Notes: generated from the letters alone by a model not told the origin. A stretch of 64,000 nucleotides of DNA from Pythium myriotylum (GCA_023091665.1 JALJCQ010000001.1:2728001-2792000); one strand, 5' to 3'; shown: positions 1 through 12,087, numbered from the stretch's first letter. Translations and numbers: made by a program.

Positions 1-234
1 TGATGGAGAGAGGTCTCTTTTCTGGGAAGAGGCCATTCCAAGTCGATGTGAGACCAGGCAAAAGAAAGTATCGCAATGGCAGAATAGCGAAACCCTCAAG
101 TACAGATGGCACTGTCCCTTGTGACCGTTCCACCCACTTCTGTTGACTCCATTCATGCAGGCAGCCGCGACAGAGAAGATCCGTGTGTGCCGAGGTGGCG
201 AGGTGAGCAGCCGTATTCATTTTCTCTATGCATA

Positions 235-1092
235 CTACTCGGATCTACGCGACCGCGAGTCTCGCCGCACACGTTGGAAGTCGTTCAGGCAGTTTGGCGA
301 GATCTGGCCCGTTGAGAACGAGATATTGGAGTTCTGCATGCACACGACGACTTTCGAGAGAGATCCAAGTGCACGTTGGAGTCCAGCGACGAAGTCCATG
401 TCAGTGCCTAGCCAACTGCAGGTGCCGTTTTCGTTAAACACGAACCGCAGCCGACCAGGCACGGAAATAGTGTTGCCCACGAGCTCCTGGATCGCTTCCT
501 CGTCGCCGCGGAGGCTCGGGTACAGGCACGCGACTCCTTCCCGTCGCGGCCGGAGCGTGAGCACGATGTTGATGACCACGGCCGTGGACGCGTCCATGGG
601 CGCGACCTCGAGCCCGCTCGAGAGGTACTGCGTCGTGTGGAAGAAGCTTCGGTAGAGCCTCCACTGCTCCACGAGCTCGTCGATGCCCTCGTAATCAGGT
701 CCGCCGACGTCGGCGACCATGACAGCGCGCAGGAACTGCTCCTGCTCGCGCTCGCGGCGTGGCACGAGGCCGAACTCGAACTGGCGGAGATACTCGAGCG
801 CGATGCGCCCCGGTGCCCCGCCTGCCGTCGACCGCGAGTGGAACACGTAGCGGCTCTCTACGAGCGCGCGGTGGTCCATCTGCAGACGCGCGACGGTCTC
901 GGCGAGCCGACAGACCTCGCTCTCGAGCTCGTGCGTGCGGTCCTTCTGCTTGGCGCGGTGCCGTCGCTGGTGGAGCTTGTACTGGAGCCGTCGGCGGTGC
1001 GCTTTCTCTTCGGGCGTGAGCTTGCGTCGCGGCCGCGTCGCGAGCAGGAGCTGCTCGAGCTCGACGATCGACTCGTAGTCGGCGAGGTCCAT
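235..1092 (-). CDS. bZIP-type transcription factor
   Basis: A 285-aa protein that should act in the nucleus as a dimeric DNA-binding regulator. Residues about 32-50 form a strongly basic stretch (RRRLQYKLHQRRHRAKQK). It runs straight into a heptad of leucines at about L56, L63, L70 and L77, the layout of a basic-leucine zipper. The canonical bZIP asparagine and alanine pair are replaced (YKLHQ where N-x-x-A-A is usual), while the later R is kept; altered basic regions are known in oomycete bZIP families. The remaining ~200 residues are a conserved-looking C-terminal domain that I cannot name. I chose the ATG at 1092; a GTG two codons upstream is also in frame. No intron is needed. It is transcribed in the same direction as the zinc-finger gene behind it, 554 bp away. 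The reading frame is intact and the GC-rich third positions fit a real host gene. Confidence 0.75.
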   Translation of the reverse strand: MDLADYESIVELEQLLLATRPRRKLTPEEKAHRRRLQYKLHQRRHRAKQKDRTHELESEVCRLAETVARLQMDHRALVESRYVFHSRSTAGGAPGRIALEYLRQFEFGLVPRREREQEQFLRAVMVADVGGPDYEGIDELVEQWRLYRSFFHTTQYLSSGLEVAPMDASTAVVINIVLTLRPRREGVACLYPSLRGDEEAIQELVGNTISVPGRLRFVFNENGTCSWLGTDMDFVAGLQRALGSLSKVVVCMQNSNISFSTGQISPNCLNDFQRVRRDSRSRRSE

Positions 1093-1646
1093 GGGCACAA
1101 GTCAAGTGGCGACTGGGGGAGGGGAGCGAGCACGGCTGCGGGAAGTTGTAGCTGCTCGATGAGTCGAACGTCCAGTGAGTCAGCGTGCGCGGGACGGACG
1201 ACATGGAGCGGAAGGTTAAGTGATGCCGTCGCAAACGGACGGGGTGAAACACAGAAGAGCGGGTCTCGGTGGACAGAAGTACCACCCTCGCACCACCTGA
1301 GCTTTGTGCCCCCATCACGCACTCGCGAATTCGTCGTTGATCGCGTCGCGACCTGCGGATAGTGGCACGCGTCTCGTCCTCCAGACTGCTGGGGAAACGG
1401 GAAGCGAGGCGCGTGGGAATGAACTGGGTCTCGCGTTCGTTGTTTTGCTTTGCCACACTACATACTAAGACCTATCTAGCTTCGCCGCTCGACACTACGC
1501 TAACTACACTACAGCTAAATATCAACAGATCCTATAATATATCCTTCTCCACTATCGTCCTTGTCACCCCACACCACGACACACGTCTTGACTGGCTCGG
1601 TCGACCCGCAGGGGCCTTATATATACAACCTCGAGCCGCGAGGGAT
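1093..1646. other. intergenic region between two minus-strand regulator genes
   Basis: This stretch holds the upstream region of the bZIP gene and the 3' end of the C2H2 gene. Reading frames on both strands here look like shadows. An AT-rich patch around 1500-1560 is the only compositional change and could hold the 3' end of the zinc-finger transcript. I could not identify a specific promoter element. Confidence 0.4.
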
Positions 1647-3170
1647 CTAGTAGTACGAGTCCTTCATCAGCTCGAGCACGACGCTGAGCTCCTCGCCTGT
1701 GAACTCGGGCGCGGCCGGGTTCATGGGCGGAGGCACCGCGAACTTCATGCCGTCGTGGTCATGGTGCGACGGCGGAGGCGGGCGAAGGATGTGGTGGTGC
1801 GCTGGTGACGCGTGCGGGTGCGGCTGGTGTTCGTACTGGCCGCCCTCGCTCTCGTTCTTGAAGTTGCCTTCGTCATGACGCAGCGTGTGCGCGAACACTC
1901 CCGACCGGTGAGACGGAGCCCCGTACGACGAGCTCTCGGAGCTGATGGAGAGCGTGCCGCTCGACTCGTACATGGACGACAAACCCGAGCCGCTCCGCGA
2001 GCCGTAGTGCGACGAGACGTCCGCCGGCGGGAAGCTCGATGGCAGCGTGTAGCCGTTCGTGGGCTTGGGACGGCGCGCATGGTCGCCGTACAAGTGGTCG
2101 GCGTCCTGGTTCTTCTTCGTGTCCCGTGCGAGACCGCTGAGCGACGAGAAGCCGTTGTCGTAGTACGCGCCGCTGCTGCTGGAGCTGTGGCTGCTGGTGC
2201 TAGCAAGCTTGCGGGACGACTGCGAGGACGAGGACGACGGCGGCGGCAGCGTGGGCTGCTTGGCGTAGCCGTAGAGGTAGCCGTTACTGGAGCCTCCGTA
2301 GGTCTGCTCCGCCGACTGGTCGTACTGGGGCGATCGGTCGCCGTTGCCGTGGTCGATGTTGCCGGTCGCGGCGGCGATGGCGGCGGCGGCAGCAGCCGAG
2401 ACGGCCTCGAGCCCGGCGCCGACGATGATGTTGTGCTGGAGCTTCTGGTGGGCCGCGAACTCCTTGTAGTTGTCGCAGCTCCAGGCACAGTTGAGTCCGA
2501 CGCATCGGAAGACGTTCTGTCCTTCGGGGAAGTGGATGCGCATGTGCCGCTTGAGCTTGGTGCTCGTGTTGAACTTCTTGCCGCAGGTGGAGAAGATGCA
2601 CGGGTAGGGCCGCTCGCCGCTGTGGATGCGCTTGTGGCGACTGAGGTTGCCGGACGTGTTGAAGCGCTGCGTGCAGCCGTCGTAGTCGCAGGCGTAGGGC
2701 TTGGTGCCCGTGTGGATGCGCATGTGCCGCCGCAGCGCGAACGAGCGCGGGAACTGCTTGCCGCAGTTGGGTTCGTGGCAGATGAAGATCTCTTTCTTGG
2801 TCTTCTTGCGCTTGGAGCTCGCGGGCGTGGGCGTGACCGTGGGCGGCTCGCTGTCGCCGCCGCCGACGATCACGTCTCGCCACGACGCGCCGCCCATCTC
2901 GGCGTCGCTCGCGTGGTGCCAGAGCGCCGCGGCCTTGTGCGCGAGCGGCGAGGCCGCGTAGGACGCCGCGAGGCTCGTGGTCTCGGGGCTGCGCGTGCCG
3001 TCGCTCTCGGCCGGGTCGCCGGCGTAGGGGCGCGCTCCCATCTCCCGCTCCTCCCGCTTCTTCAGTCGGGCGGCGGGCTTCTCGAGACCCAGACGCATCA
3101 GCTCGCGGGTCTTAGGCGGGATGGGGAAACTTGGCGAATGGGACTGGACCGACCCGGAGCCGCGCGCCAT
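1647..3170 (-). CDS. C2H2 zinc-finger transcription factor (four fingers)
   Basis: A 507-aa predicted nuclear DNA-binding protein. Four tandem C2H2 fingers lie at about residues 131-153, 161-183, 191-213 and 223-246. Fingers 1-3 have the spacing C-x4-C-x12-H-x3-H with TG-x-KPY-type linkers, and finger 4 is C-x4-C-x12-H-x4-H. A lysine/arginine cluster (KRKKTKK, about 120-126) just before finger 1 is a likely nuclear localisation signal. After the fingers come an alanine run (about 259-268) and a long Ser/Gly/Tyr/His-rich tail of low complexity, as in many activators. The start is the ATG at 3170 (MARGSG). The frame stays open for 84 more codons upstream, but that part reads as a hydrophobic, non-conserved 5' leader. 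No intron is apparent. A 457-codon open frame on the opposite strand is a GC-driven shadow. Confidence 0.85.
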   Translation of the reverse strand: MARGSGSVQSHSPSFPIPPKTRELMRLGLEKPAARLKKREEREMGARPYAGDPAESDGTRSPETTSLAASYAASPLAHKAAALWHHASDAEMGGASWRDVIVGGGDSEPPTVTPTPASSKRKKTKKEIFICHEPNCGKQFPRSFALRRHMRIHTGTKPYACDYDGCTQRFNTSGNLSRHKRIHSGERPYPCIFSTCGKKFNTSTKLKRHMRIHFPEGQNVFRCVGLNCAWSCDNYKEFAAHQKLQHNIIVGAGLEAVSAAAAAAIAAATGNIDHGNGDRSPQYDQSAEQTYGGSSNGYLYGYAKQPTLPPPSSSSSQSSRKLASTSSHSSSSSGAYYDNGFSSLSGLARDTKKNQDADHLYGDHARRPKPTNGYTLPSSFPPADVSSHYGSRSGSGLSSMYESSGTLSISSESSSYGAPSHRSGVFAHTLRHDEGNFKNESEGGQYEHQPHPHASPAHHHILRPPPPSHHDHDGMKFAVPPPMNPAAPEFTGEELSVVLELMKDSYY

Positions 3171-5290
3171 GTCCCGGCTGAGTGAGTGAGTGCCCGGGGA
3201 AGAAAAAACAACAACAAACAAAACCCGTTTTGGGGTTTCCACACTTCTGCTCTCTTCTCGGTCAGCACAACCGTGGAAGCCACTGTGGAGAAAACGCGGC
3301 TGCTCCGGACCAACACGGCGGCCCATCCCCCCCCGGTTCGGCCGAAGCACAACCTGCAATAAAAAGCGATGCAAGAACAAAAAAGGCCAAACAAACAAAA
3401 GCAAAAAAAGCCACCGCCGCAAAACTTGGGCGGAATCGGCAAACGCCGTTTGCTGATATTGGATCGGCGCCGACGCGGCAGACGGGGTTCTCGCCCCTCA
3501 ACGACCCGCGCGAAACGGTGAAACGGCCGGGAGAATCGAAATCCGGGCAGATTTTCTGTCGGCCGGAGCGAAGTGAGCGCGGGTTTCGGCTCGATTGTTC
3601 AAACCAGATGGTCAACGAAATCGGCGCGGTTTTCACGCGCCCGAGGGCAGAGTTTAGCGCGTTCCACCCACCCTTGGAAACGCCACTTTTCTGTGGATAG
3701 GAACGGCGCCGCCCCTTGTTTACTCAGCCGCGAGCGGCGTTTTGAGGTTGTCGCGGCCACCTGATTGTGGGATCGGCGGCACTCGAAGATCGCCGTGCTC
3801 TGAACCGAAGCGCCACAGGTCAGCCTGGCACGTGCATAGCGCGTCCATCTTAGACTTGGAGATGCGCGATCAAATGCAGAGTGGCCAGTGCAGCAAGGGA
3901 AGCCCTCGTCACGCCATCGCAGCGGACAAGAGAGCGCAAAAAAGTCTTTGGACGCAAGTCAGAAAACCCACAAACAAAACCAACAAAAAAAAAAAAAAGA
4001 AAAATCAGCACGAGTGGGGGGTGGGAACATCATGGCCCCCCCCCCCCCCCCCCCCCCCCCACAAACGCAGAACCGTCGCCGACGGCGCGCCAACTCATGT
4101 TGAAGCCAGGCGGCTTCTCGTCTTGGACTTTACGCATGGCTCGTCTCTGTCCCACATGGCTTAGAAGTCGAAACGCGTGCGAGGGAAAGCCGGAGGGTTG
4201 GAGTCGCGCGCGCGAAAACCCTCGCGCCAACACGAGATTGTTTTCCCACAGAGACGCCAACGAAACGAGTTTTTCTGTTCCACGGTGGGTCGTCCTCCGC
4301 GGCGTTGGACGCTCGGCGCTCGGCATGCCATAGTCCGACGGCCTCCTCTGCTAAGTCGCTGCCCAGTCCACGCCGCGAGTGTATATAGCCGAGCGTCCAG
4401 TCTGCATGCGGGCCCGTGACATCTACGGTACGCCTGCGAGAACAAGCGCCTCGTGACCAGACCCTTTCTCCCGGCCGTTTCACAGCCCAAAGAAAAAAAA
4501 AAAGCAAAAAAAAAAACCACAGCGTCGCGTCTGCGTGGGTTCGCTCGGGTGGAAAGGTCCTCCGACGAGATCCTCTCGTGGGCTCCATTGGTGCTCGCGA
4601 AAAAGACTCATTTTTGTCAGAGCGGCGCCCGGGTGCCTGGGTGCATTGGTCGGCGAACTGCAGGACGATTGCATCTGGGCGTCTCTCGTTCGCGACGCCC
4701 TGCTCAACAATCGGCGGTCCTGCTGTCTCCCGTTGTCCTCGTGCTGTGCCGCAAGAGAGATGAGCTTCCCCGTTTCTTTGCAGAATGCGTAGACGGATGG
4801 GCACACCAAAATGCCTTCGACAGCCGCAGCCGAGTGCTCAACGGCGATCGAGAGAAAGAACGACCGCGGGGCATCAACAAACAAAGGGGCACGGAGCCGA
4901 CGTCAACCGCGTCGTTTGGAACTTGGAACGAAAGTGATTTCCGCCGACGAAGTCCTATCGATTCGCTGGCGGTCCGCCGCGGAAGAAATGGAGTCATGAC
5001 GCCTTTCGTGATCCAACTGAACAGTATCGCTCAAGAGTTACATCGATGCCCCATTGTCATATCTGATGCGGAAAGTTTGCATAGATGAATTTATTCATCC
5101 AACGTTATGCAATTCTGCTTCTTTGGGTAAATTTATAAATTTATGATCATCTGTCAGACACAACGAGATTTCTGTATGCCGCGTTTTGACCAATCGAAAT
5201 ATTTAACTAAGACTAAAAGCCAGGCACAGATTAGTGACGCAAAATTCTGACCAACCACATTAAGCAAAATACTGAGTTAGGCAGTACTTT
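3171..5290. other. gene-poor region upstream of the C2H2 gene
   Basis: About 2.1 kb in which I recognise no protein family on either strand. Several open frames of 70-220 codons exist, but all are arginine-rich and mutually overlapping and contain translated homopolymers, so I read them as chance. The stretch holds A-runs near 3988 and 4493-4520 and a 25-bp C-run. Composition becomes AT-rich after about 5090. The first part should include the promoter of the zinc-finger gene. Confidence 0.4.
4036..4060. repeat. poly-C tract (25 C)
   Basis: An uninterrupted run of 25 cytosines. A comparable run occurs at 16681. Such runs are prone to length errors in sequencing and are likely to be polymorphic. 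Confidence 0.9.
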
Positions 5291-5340
5291 CGTCAGGCTA
5301 AGGGGTCGCTGCTAGAGCAGTATCCGCAAGCAACGCGCAT

Positions 5341-6069
5341 GTGGAGAAAGCGCTGCATAAGAGAGATAATCAACTCGAGCGTTACTGTATCAGGTGTCCG
5401 TCTGAGGGCCTGGTCAAGCAAGCAAGCGCTTGTACCAAGCAAGATATCGAACGCCTCATAAACCTCGTGCATTTAACTGCAAGCAGAGCTTCTGACTACC
5501 AAGATGCTGCTCTACCCACAGCTATGTGGTACCTCTTTGGGCGTGCGTCGGACCTGACCTTGCTGCGGAAAACTTGTCGTTGTGCTCGCCCCGAGTGCTC
5601 TTTGTCCGCCTCGTCCGAATGAAGACGACGGAAGAACAGGGTCTCTCGCTGTTCACAGATGCACGTGTCCAATCACCGCGTTGGCCGCAAAACTTGTTAT
5701 GCAGGTAGTGCCGTCCCTATTGCTGCTGCTTCACCTCGCAGTGGCTGAAGTCTCGACGCGGAGGTTCTCGGTCCAGTTGCGCCGCTTGTGGACGTGCTTT
5801 CTGGTGATACCGCTGATCGTAGCTTGTTGGGTGAGGGTGAGGCAGAAGGAAGTGCCAGCGCAGTCGTCTCGAAGAAGCCGCAACCTACGCAAGGCATCCA
5901 CCCCTACGTTAACCGCCTCCTTAACCGCGTGGCCCCAGCAGCGGGCGTTGTGACTACGCTGGCGTTACACTCGTCCTATCGTGGAGGCGCGCAGGCTGCA
6001 AACGTAAATGCGGATCTGTGTAGAGGTGCCCGGTCCCTCCGAGGTCGCTACCATCTGGCCGTTGATGAC
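5341..6069 (+). pseudogene. Crypton-like tyrosine recombinase, 5' part (broken)
   Basis: Fragments in three frames read as one tyrosine-recombinase-like protein. An N-terminal helical part (5341-5575) contains the block WYLFGRASDL. A middle block around 5590-5650 contains MKTTEEQGLSLF, followed by a block in another frame near 5665-5710. A C-terminal block (5890-6069) contains HPYVNRLLNRVAPAAG and HSSYRGGAQAAN, the latter matching the catalytic H-x-x-R box of tyrosine recombinases. At least three frameshifts separate the blocks, so it is a pseudogene. The reading is lost at about 6069, where the Ty3/gypsy element begins. A matching downstream part resumes at 13247. Assignment to the Crypton class of DNA transposons (tyrosine-recombinase elements reported in oomycetes) is from memory of motif style, not a search. 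Confidence 0.55.
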
Positions 6070-6649
6070 TAGCCCCCTAAGCCTAGGGGGAGCCGAGTCC
6101 CTGGCTGAGAAAGATAGGAGTAGACCCAGCCGTATCGAGTATAGTCTGTGGTAGGTGAGGTGGCAGTAGCCACGGCACACCGTGTGCCACTCACCTGGTA
6201 CCTAGTGCCATAACACCAGGTAAGCCTGCATTAGTGTCGGTGTGCCTTAGTGGACATTGCGCGTGAGACCGGGTAGTAGGGTAGCAGACTGATGGGGTGT
6301 GCGTGTGGGAGGAGGAGTCGAACCCCCTCAAAACCCCTGCTGACGATTCCGACCCACCCCCCAGAGTCCAAGGCATTTCATATTCTGCGCTAGTCACCTG
6401 GCGCACTTCATATTGGTGTGAAGATTGTAAAGAGTGCTGCCTGGGATCGAGTGAGTCACCGTCCCAGGCGAGATAGCTAGCGAATCGAAGGCAACCTCCG
6501 TCCTAGCTCTCGCTTCTATTGTATATTATTTATATATATCGACTGGTTTGAGCTGGCAGCAACGTAGGCGTGGTTGTGCGGGAGGCGCCTAGTGGGCGTA
6601 TTTCCTTTTTGCTTAAGCTTCAAAGGACCGCTCCCCAGAAAGGATACAC

Positions 6650-7683
6650 AACGGGAGGTACGAAGCTAGAGCAAGTGTCATCGAGCTGCTCCGACGCGGC
6701 TCCGGCGAAGTCCTCGCCCATGTCGCGCGTTTTCGCGACCACGAGGCAGCCCTCAAGAAGTATCTTCTCGACGTCGTGACGTCCCGCGTATCCGCGACTC
6801 GGGCTAGTCAGCCAGCTCAGGTGCCGCCGACGGTTACGTATGTGCCGTCGCCGGCACCTCTGGAACGTCCGAAGGCCGTAAAGGTTACGGTATCCCCGTA
6901 TTCGGGTAAAGAAAACGACAATCTTGCCCTCTGGCAACGCGAGATCGAGCTCGCAACAGCAGCCGGCTGCATCCGTGATGAACGGCAGAAGATCGCCTCT
7001 GCGATCTCGAACATGACGGGCCGGGCGAAGATCTGGGCCCTCACGTGCGAGACGTCGCACCCGGATGTTTTTCCGACTGGGCAACGCTTGCCAAGGCGAT
7101 GAAGTCGATGTTTCAACCGCCAAATGTGGCGCATCGTCAGCGAGCTGCGTTCCTCGCTTGTCGGCAAGGTGGCCGCGAGCTGCACACGTATGTGCAGGAG
7201 TTACGTCAACTCCGTGCCAACATGGCTGCGAATGCGCTCGCAGAAGACGTCATGCTGACGACGTTCATGGAAGGGATGGATCCCGGTCCTGAGAAGGCTG
7301 CGGTTTTCCGCGAGGAGCCCATGCTCCTAGAAGACGCGTTCGTCGCTGCGCTGCGAGAGGACTACGTTCAGCGTCTCTCGCGCGGTTTATCCGCGAGTCC
7401 GGCAGCGCCGCCTCCGGTCACGCCGGTTCCACCACCGGTCGTCGAACCGATGGACCTGAGCGTCATCGACCTCAGTGGAGTCGATCTCAGCACGGTCGAC
7501 TTGCGTGCGATCGACGTGAAGGCTCTTCACATCAAGTGTTCTACTTGTGGGAAGTTCGGTCACTTCCAGCGGAATTGTCCGCGCAAGAGGGGCGGTGGTC
7601 GTGCCCGCCGTGGTCGGCCGCGGCGCTCGGGAAACCGAGATGGATCTGCTTCCACGTCGCAGGGAAACGACAGTTCCCAGTAG
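6650..7683 (+). pseudogene. Ty3/gypsy Gag (frameshifted)
   Basis: Structural Gag protein of the retrotransposon. The N-terminal part can be followed in one frame from about 6650 to about 7075 and the rest in another frame to the TAG at 7681-7683, so one frameshift near 7070-7080 breaks it. The C-terminal part has the helical retrotransposon-gag region (QELRQL, MEGMDPG). It then has a proline-rich linker and a zinc knuckle CSTCGKFGHFQRNC (C-x2-C-x4-H-x4-C) followed by an Arg/Gly-rich tail. I see no convincing ATG at the start of the open frame. The TAG may be the natural gag/pol boundary rather than damage. Confidence 0.7.
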
Positions 7684-7799
7684 ACGCGGGGCAGTCTACT
7701 GGGGCGATCACTCCTCGCCCCGCGACGCCGAGTTCGGCAATATCGCAAGGCGGGGTGCCCTCGGAAGAAAATCTCTTCTCAGCAGTTGATGAGCTGCGC

Positions 7800-10700
7800 A
7801 TCAGTGGCGAGCTCAACGTCGTCACTGCTCAAGGGAAGGGATTTGCACGTCCCTTCAGAGTCTTAATCGACTCTGGTGCGACGCGCAATTACGGTCGCAA
7901 GCAAAGTATTGCTGAGAATGCTTCTCTATTTGCGAGCGAAATCTCGGAAGAGTCTCGGTGCGTCTTGCGACGGGCATCGTCGCAGAGACGAAGAAGATCG
8001 AGGTCGATCTGCGCATTGCGTTTGTCGATTTCGACTCAGTCGAGCGCTTTACAGTGCTCGACATGGATGAGAGGTTTGATCTCATCCTCGGCATGCCGTG
8101 GCTCGAGCGCCACGAGCCATGGATCGACTGGAGGACCAAGTCGATTGGGAGCACGTCTCCCGGCAGGAACGGAGCTCAGGAGCGTCATGAACCCTCCTTC
8201 GTCCGCCGGCTGATGAGCCCCACCAAAGATGATGGAAGTGCCTACTTCATTGGCGTAGTGAACGCCATGGACACCTCGGGTGTTCCGGAGACGGTCGTGC
8301 CGTCTGCCGTGGAGTACGGCGTAGAAGAGGGCGTCGAGTTGTCTCCGCCCCCTCCGAGTACCAGCATGGAAGATGCTTCCGGGATTTGTCCCCTTGTCGC
8401 GTGTCCGCGTGCGGTCGAGCCGCTTTCAGGGTCGTCGGATATGACCGAGCCCAGGCCTGAGCCACTCCCGCTCTCGGACGCGTCGTATGACGTGCACATC
8501 GTTGATGTGCTGACGGGATCGTCGATCGATCCGTCCACGGTCGATATGGCACCGTTGCCCGAGTTCTCCGAGCTGACTAGCTTGGAGGAACTCCCTATGG
8601 ACGATTTCGTCCGCGAGCTCAAAGCTGGTGAGATCGCTGAGGTTGTGATCCTCCGATCTGAGCGAGACCTCGCTCAACTCAACACCTCGACGGTGATTGA
8701 CGAGGATGTCCTCGTTGAGTTTCGTCAGAAGTTTGACGTTCGCCGTGGTTCGGCCATTCTCAAGAATCCGAAGGATCGGTTCTATCCGCTGGTCAAGCGG
8801 TTTGCGGAGACTTGCCTCAGCAAGAACCCGCCGGCGGGGCTACCTCATGATCGTGGCGTTCGCCACGAGATCAAGCTCAAGCCTGGCTCGAGCTATGCGA
8901 CGGTTCGCCAGTGGGCTCTGCCGGCCGAACAATCGGACTTCATTGATGAATTCTTTGCCAAGAAAGCCAAGGCTGGCCTGGTGCGCGAGAGCGTCTCGCC
9001 GCACAGCGCACCAACGTTCTGTGTGCGCAAGCCAAATGGCAAGTGGAGGATCGTCCACACGTACAACAAGTTGAACGCACAGACGATTCCTGCGTCCACT
9101 CCGATCCCTCGGAAGGATGTGATCATCCACCGGATGTCCGGCGCGAAGAAATTCAGTTCTCTCGACTTGGTCGACGGTTATTACCAAGTGCTCATGGAGC
9201 GTGGGGACATCCCCAAGACTGCCGTCAGTACGCCGAGCGGCATGCTCTGGGAGTGGCTCGTGATGCCACAGGGGCTGTCGAACGCCCCAGCGACGTTCAA
9301 TCGCTTGGTGACCCATTTGTTCCGTCCCCTGCGAGCGTTCGCGCAGACGTACTTTGACGACATCTACGTCCACACGAAGCCGGAGCCCGGTCGTGATTTG
9401 GATACGCTCCATGAGGATCACCTCCGCCAAGTTCTCGAATGCCTCGAGGAGCATAAGCTTTATGCTAACTTGGATAAGTGTATCTTCGGTGCCGAAGATA
9501 TCCCAGTGCTTGGGTGTTTCGGAGTGACGGTGTTCGGGCGGATCCCGAGAAGGTGAAGGCAATCGCCGAGTGGCCATCGCCACGGTCCGTGAAGGACCTA
9601 CGCAAGTGGTTGGGTCTCGCCAACTACTTGCACCGGTTCACGAAGAACTACGCCGAGATGGCTCGGCCGCTGACTCAGCTGCTCAAGAATGACGTTGAGT
9701 GGTCGTAATCTCACGACACGGAAGCTGCCTTCCAGAAGATCAAGGAGAGTCTCCTCCAAGCGCCGATCCTGGCGTTGCCGGATGACTCCGCTCCGTACAG
9801 CGTCGTCTGTGACGCCTCCGACTATACGATCGGCTGTGCACTTTTGCAGAAGGACCAAGATGGTCACGAGAGAGTCATCTCGTATCAGTCTCGCCAGCTG
9901 CAAGCGGCCGAGAAGAACTATCCAGTTCACGACAAGGAATTGTTGGCGATGAAGTACGCCTTGGTGAAGTTCCGCGTTCACCTTCTCGGCGCGTTGCCGT
10001 TCGTGGTCTACACAGACCATGCATCTCTACGCACGGCGACACAGTCCTCGCACTTGTCGCCGCGAATGGCTCGCTGGTTGTCATTCTTTTCAGCAACTTT
10101 ACTGTTGAGTACAAGCCGGGTCGGCTCAACGTGCTGGCGGACGCACTCTCTCGGCGTCCCGACTACGAGATGAACCATCTCACATCAGTTGCTTCTGATG
10201 TCTACGACTTGATTCGTGACGCCTACGCAGGCGACGCACAATGTGCGGAGATCATTCGTGCTCTCAAGTCATCCGACTCGGAGAAGTCTCTCTCGCCTCG
10301 TGTTCGAGCCCGACTCCATCGGTACACGTTCGAAGACGGCCTCCTGAAATATCAGGTCTCGAACAGCGAAGCAGCTCGCGTTGCCGTTCCTGCAGATGAC
10401 GACCTGCGATATGTGATCGCGCATGGTGCCCACGACGCACCTGGTGCTGGCCATCTTGGCCGTGAGAAGACGTACGCGCTTCTCAGCCCAAGGTTTTGGT
10501 GGCCCAAGATGTACAAGTGGGTGTCGCGGTATGTCCGCACGTGTGACGTCTGTCAACGAGTGAAGCCAAGTGCACACTCTCAGGCTCCGCTTCAGAGCTT
10601 GCCTGTCCCCAGCGACTGCTGGCGCTCAGTGAGCATGGACTTCTTCTTTGGCATGCCAAAGACGTCCGCTGGGCACAATGGTGTGCTGGTCTTTGTTGAC

Positions 10701-12087
10701 CGTTTGTCCAAGATGGTGCATCTTGTTCCGGTTTCGGATACCTGCACAGGTCTCGACTGTGCTCGACTTTTCGTCGACACCGTGTTTCGACTACACGGTC
10801 TCCCCGACTCAATCGTATCGGATCGGGATCCCAGGTTCACTGGTGATCTGGGAAGGTATCTTCCAAATCCTGGGCTCCAGGCTCGACATGTCGACGACGG
10901 ACCATCCGGAGACCGATGGTCAGACCGAGCGCGCCAACCGCGTCGTCGAGGATATCCTCCGCTCGTATTGTGCGAGTGACCCACTCTCGTGGTGCGACCA
11001 CCTCCCCATGGTGGAGTTCGCCATGAACAACTCTGTTCATGCCTCGACAGGTCTGTCGCCGTTCTACGTGAACGGGTTGAGACACCCAGCGCTGCCGCTC
11101 TGTCTCATGGGCAGTGCCCAGTCTGGTGAGGGAGGGGCTCGGCAATTACTTGTCTCCCAGTTGGAAGGTGTTTCCAAGTCGGCGGAGCGCCGCAAGATCG
11201 ACGAGTTCTTGTCGACACGTGTGAACGTCATCACCCGCGTGCGTGACGCGATGGCAGCTGCCCAAGATGTTCAAAAGGAACAAGCCGACAAACACGGTCG
11301 GAAGAACACGCACGTGTTCAAGCCAGGCGACTATGTGGTTGTCAGCACGAAGAACCTGTCTCAGAATGCTGTGTCCAGCTTGGGCAGCTCAAAGCTGCTG
11401 CCGAGATATATCGGCCCGTTCAAGGTGTTGAAGCGGAGTGGAAACTCCTACAGGGTCGACCTGCCAGCATGGTTGCAGACGCACCCGACGTTCTACGTCG
11501 GCTTGCTCAAGCCATATCTCCGCCCTGATGGAGATGCATCAGACGAAGAGTCGTCGGAAACAATTCCAAGCGGAGTTGCCGCCGATATGCAACCACCCAC
11601 AGTCGCGCACGAGAACGTGCCAGTCACGGATGGTTCCTCCAGCGACTCTCTCGCAGTGCAGGGTTCTGCAAGTGGCGTGGTTCACCCACACAGCGAAGCG
11701 CCAAGACGCTCTGCACGGCTTGCTCAAGCCCGTCGAAGTTCGACATGGTCGTCAAATGCGACCGCAGCGTCGTCAATACGACGTCGGGTTACGTTTGCTG
11801 AACCCAAAGGAGCACGTCGGGTCCCCGACACTGGTGTCAAGACCAGAAGGAAAGCGCTGCGATCGGTGCGCGCTCCTTTGCCTGTGATCGACAGGAATGG
11901 CGAACGCCATTATCACGTCGAGTCTCTCGACAGTGTGCGTGTGCACAATGGCGTCCGCCAGCTCTTGGTCAAGTGGCTTGGGTATCCAAGCAACCAGAGT
12001 CCCTGGGTTGATGAGAGTATTCTCAGGCAAGATTGCTCTGATCTTGTTCGCGCATGCGAACATGATCATCCTGGATGGTTCCAGTAG
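7800..12087 (+). pseudogene. Ty3/gypsy Pol: protease-RT-RNase H-integrase-chromodomain (multiply broken)
   Basis: Protease: active-site block RVLIDSGATRN near 7855-7890, with the flap and C-terminal part (LILGMPWL) in another frame from about 7958. Reverse transcriptase: blocks SLDLVDGYYQ, MPQGLSNAPATF and the catalytic YFDD at about 9350. RNase H: VVCDASD, HDKELLAM and YTDHASL between 9800 and 10030. Integrase: an HHCC zinc region ending CDVC near 10550, then the D, D and E positions (SMDFFF; VSDRDPRF; DGQTERANR). Chromodomain: SLDSVRVHNG and LVKWLGYPSNQSPW near 11920-12010, ending at the TAG at 12085. Damage: frameshifts near 7950, 9535, 10095 and 10855, plus an in-frame TAA at 9706. The element cannot make its own enzymes. 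Confidence 0.8.

Noticed and set aside
1812..3185. A 457-codon plus-strand open frame opposite the C2H2 gene
   Set aside because: It is Arg/Val/Ala/Leu-rich shadow coding produced by GC-biased codons of the zinc-finger gene. It has no motif, and the minus-strand reading has four perfect C2H2 fingers.
4130..4804. A 224-codon minus-strand open frame upstream of the C2H2 gene
   Set aside because: It translates A/T homopolymers as long phenylalanine runs and is otherwise Arg-rich without any domain. Overlapping frames on both strands look alike.
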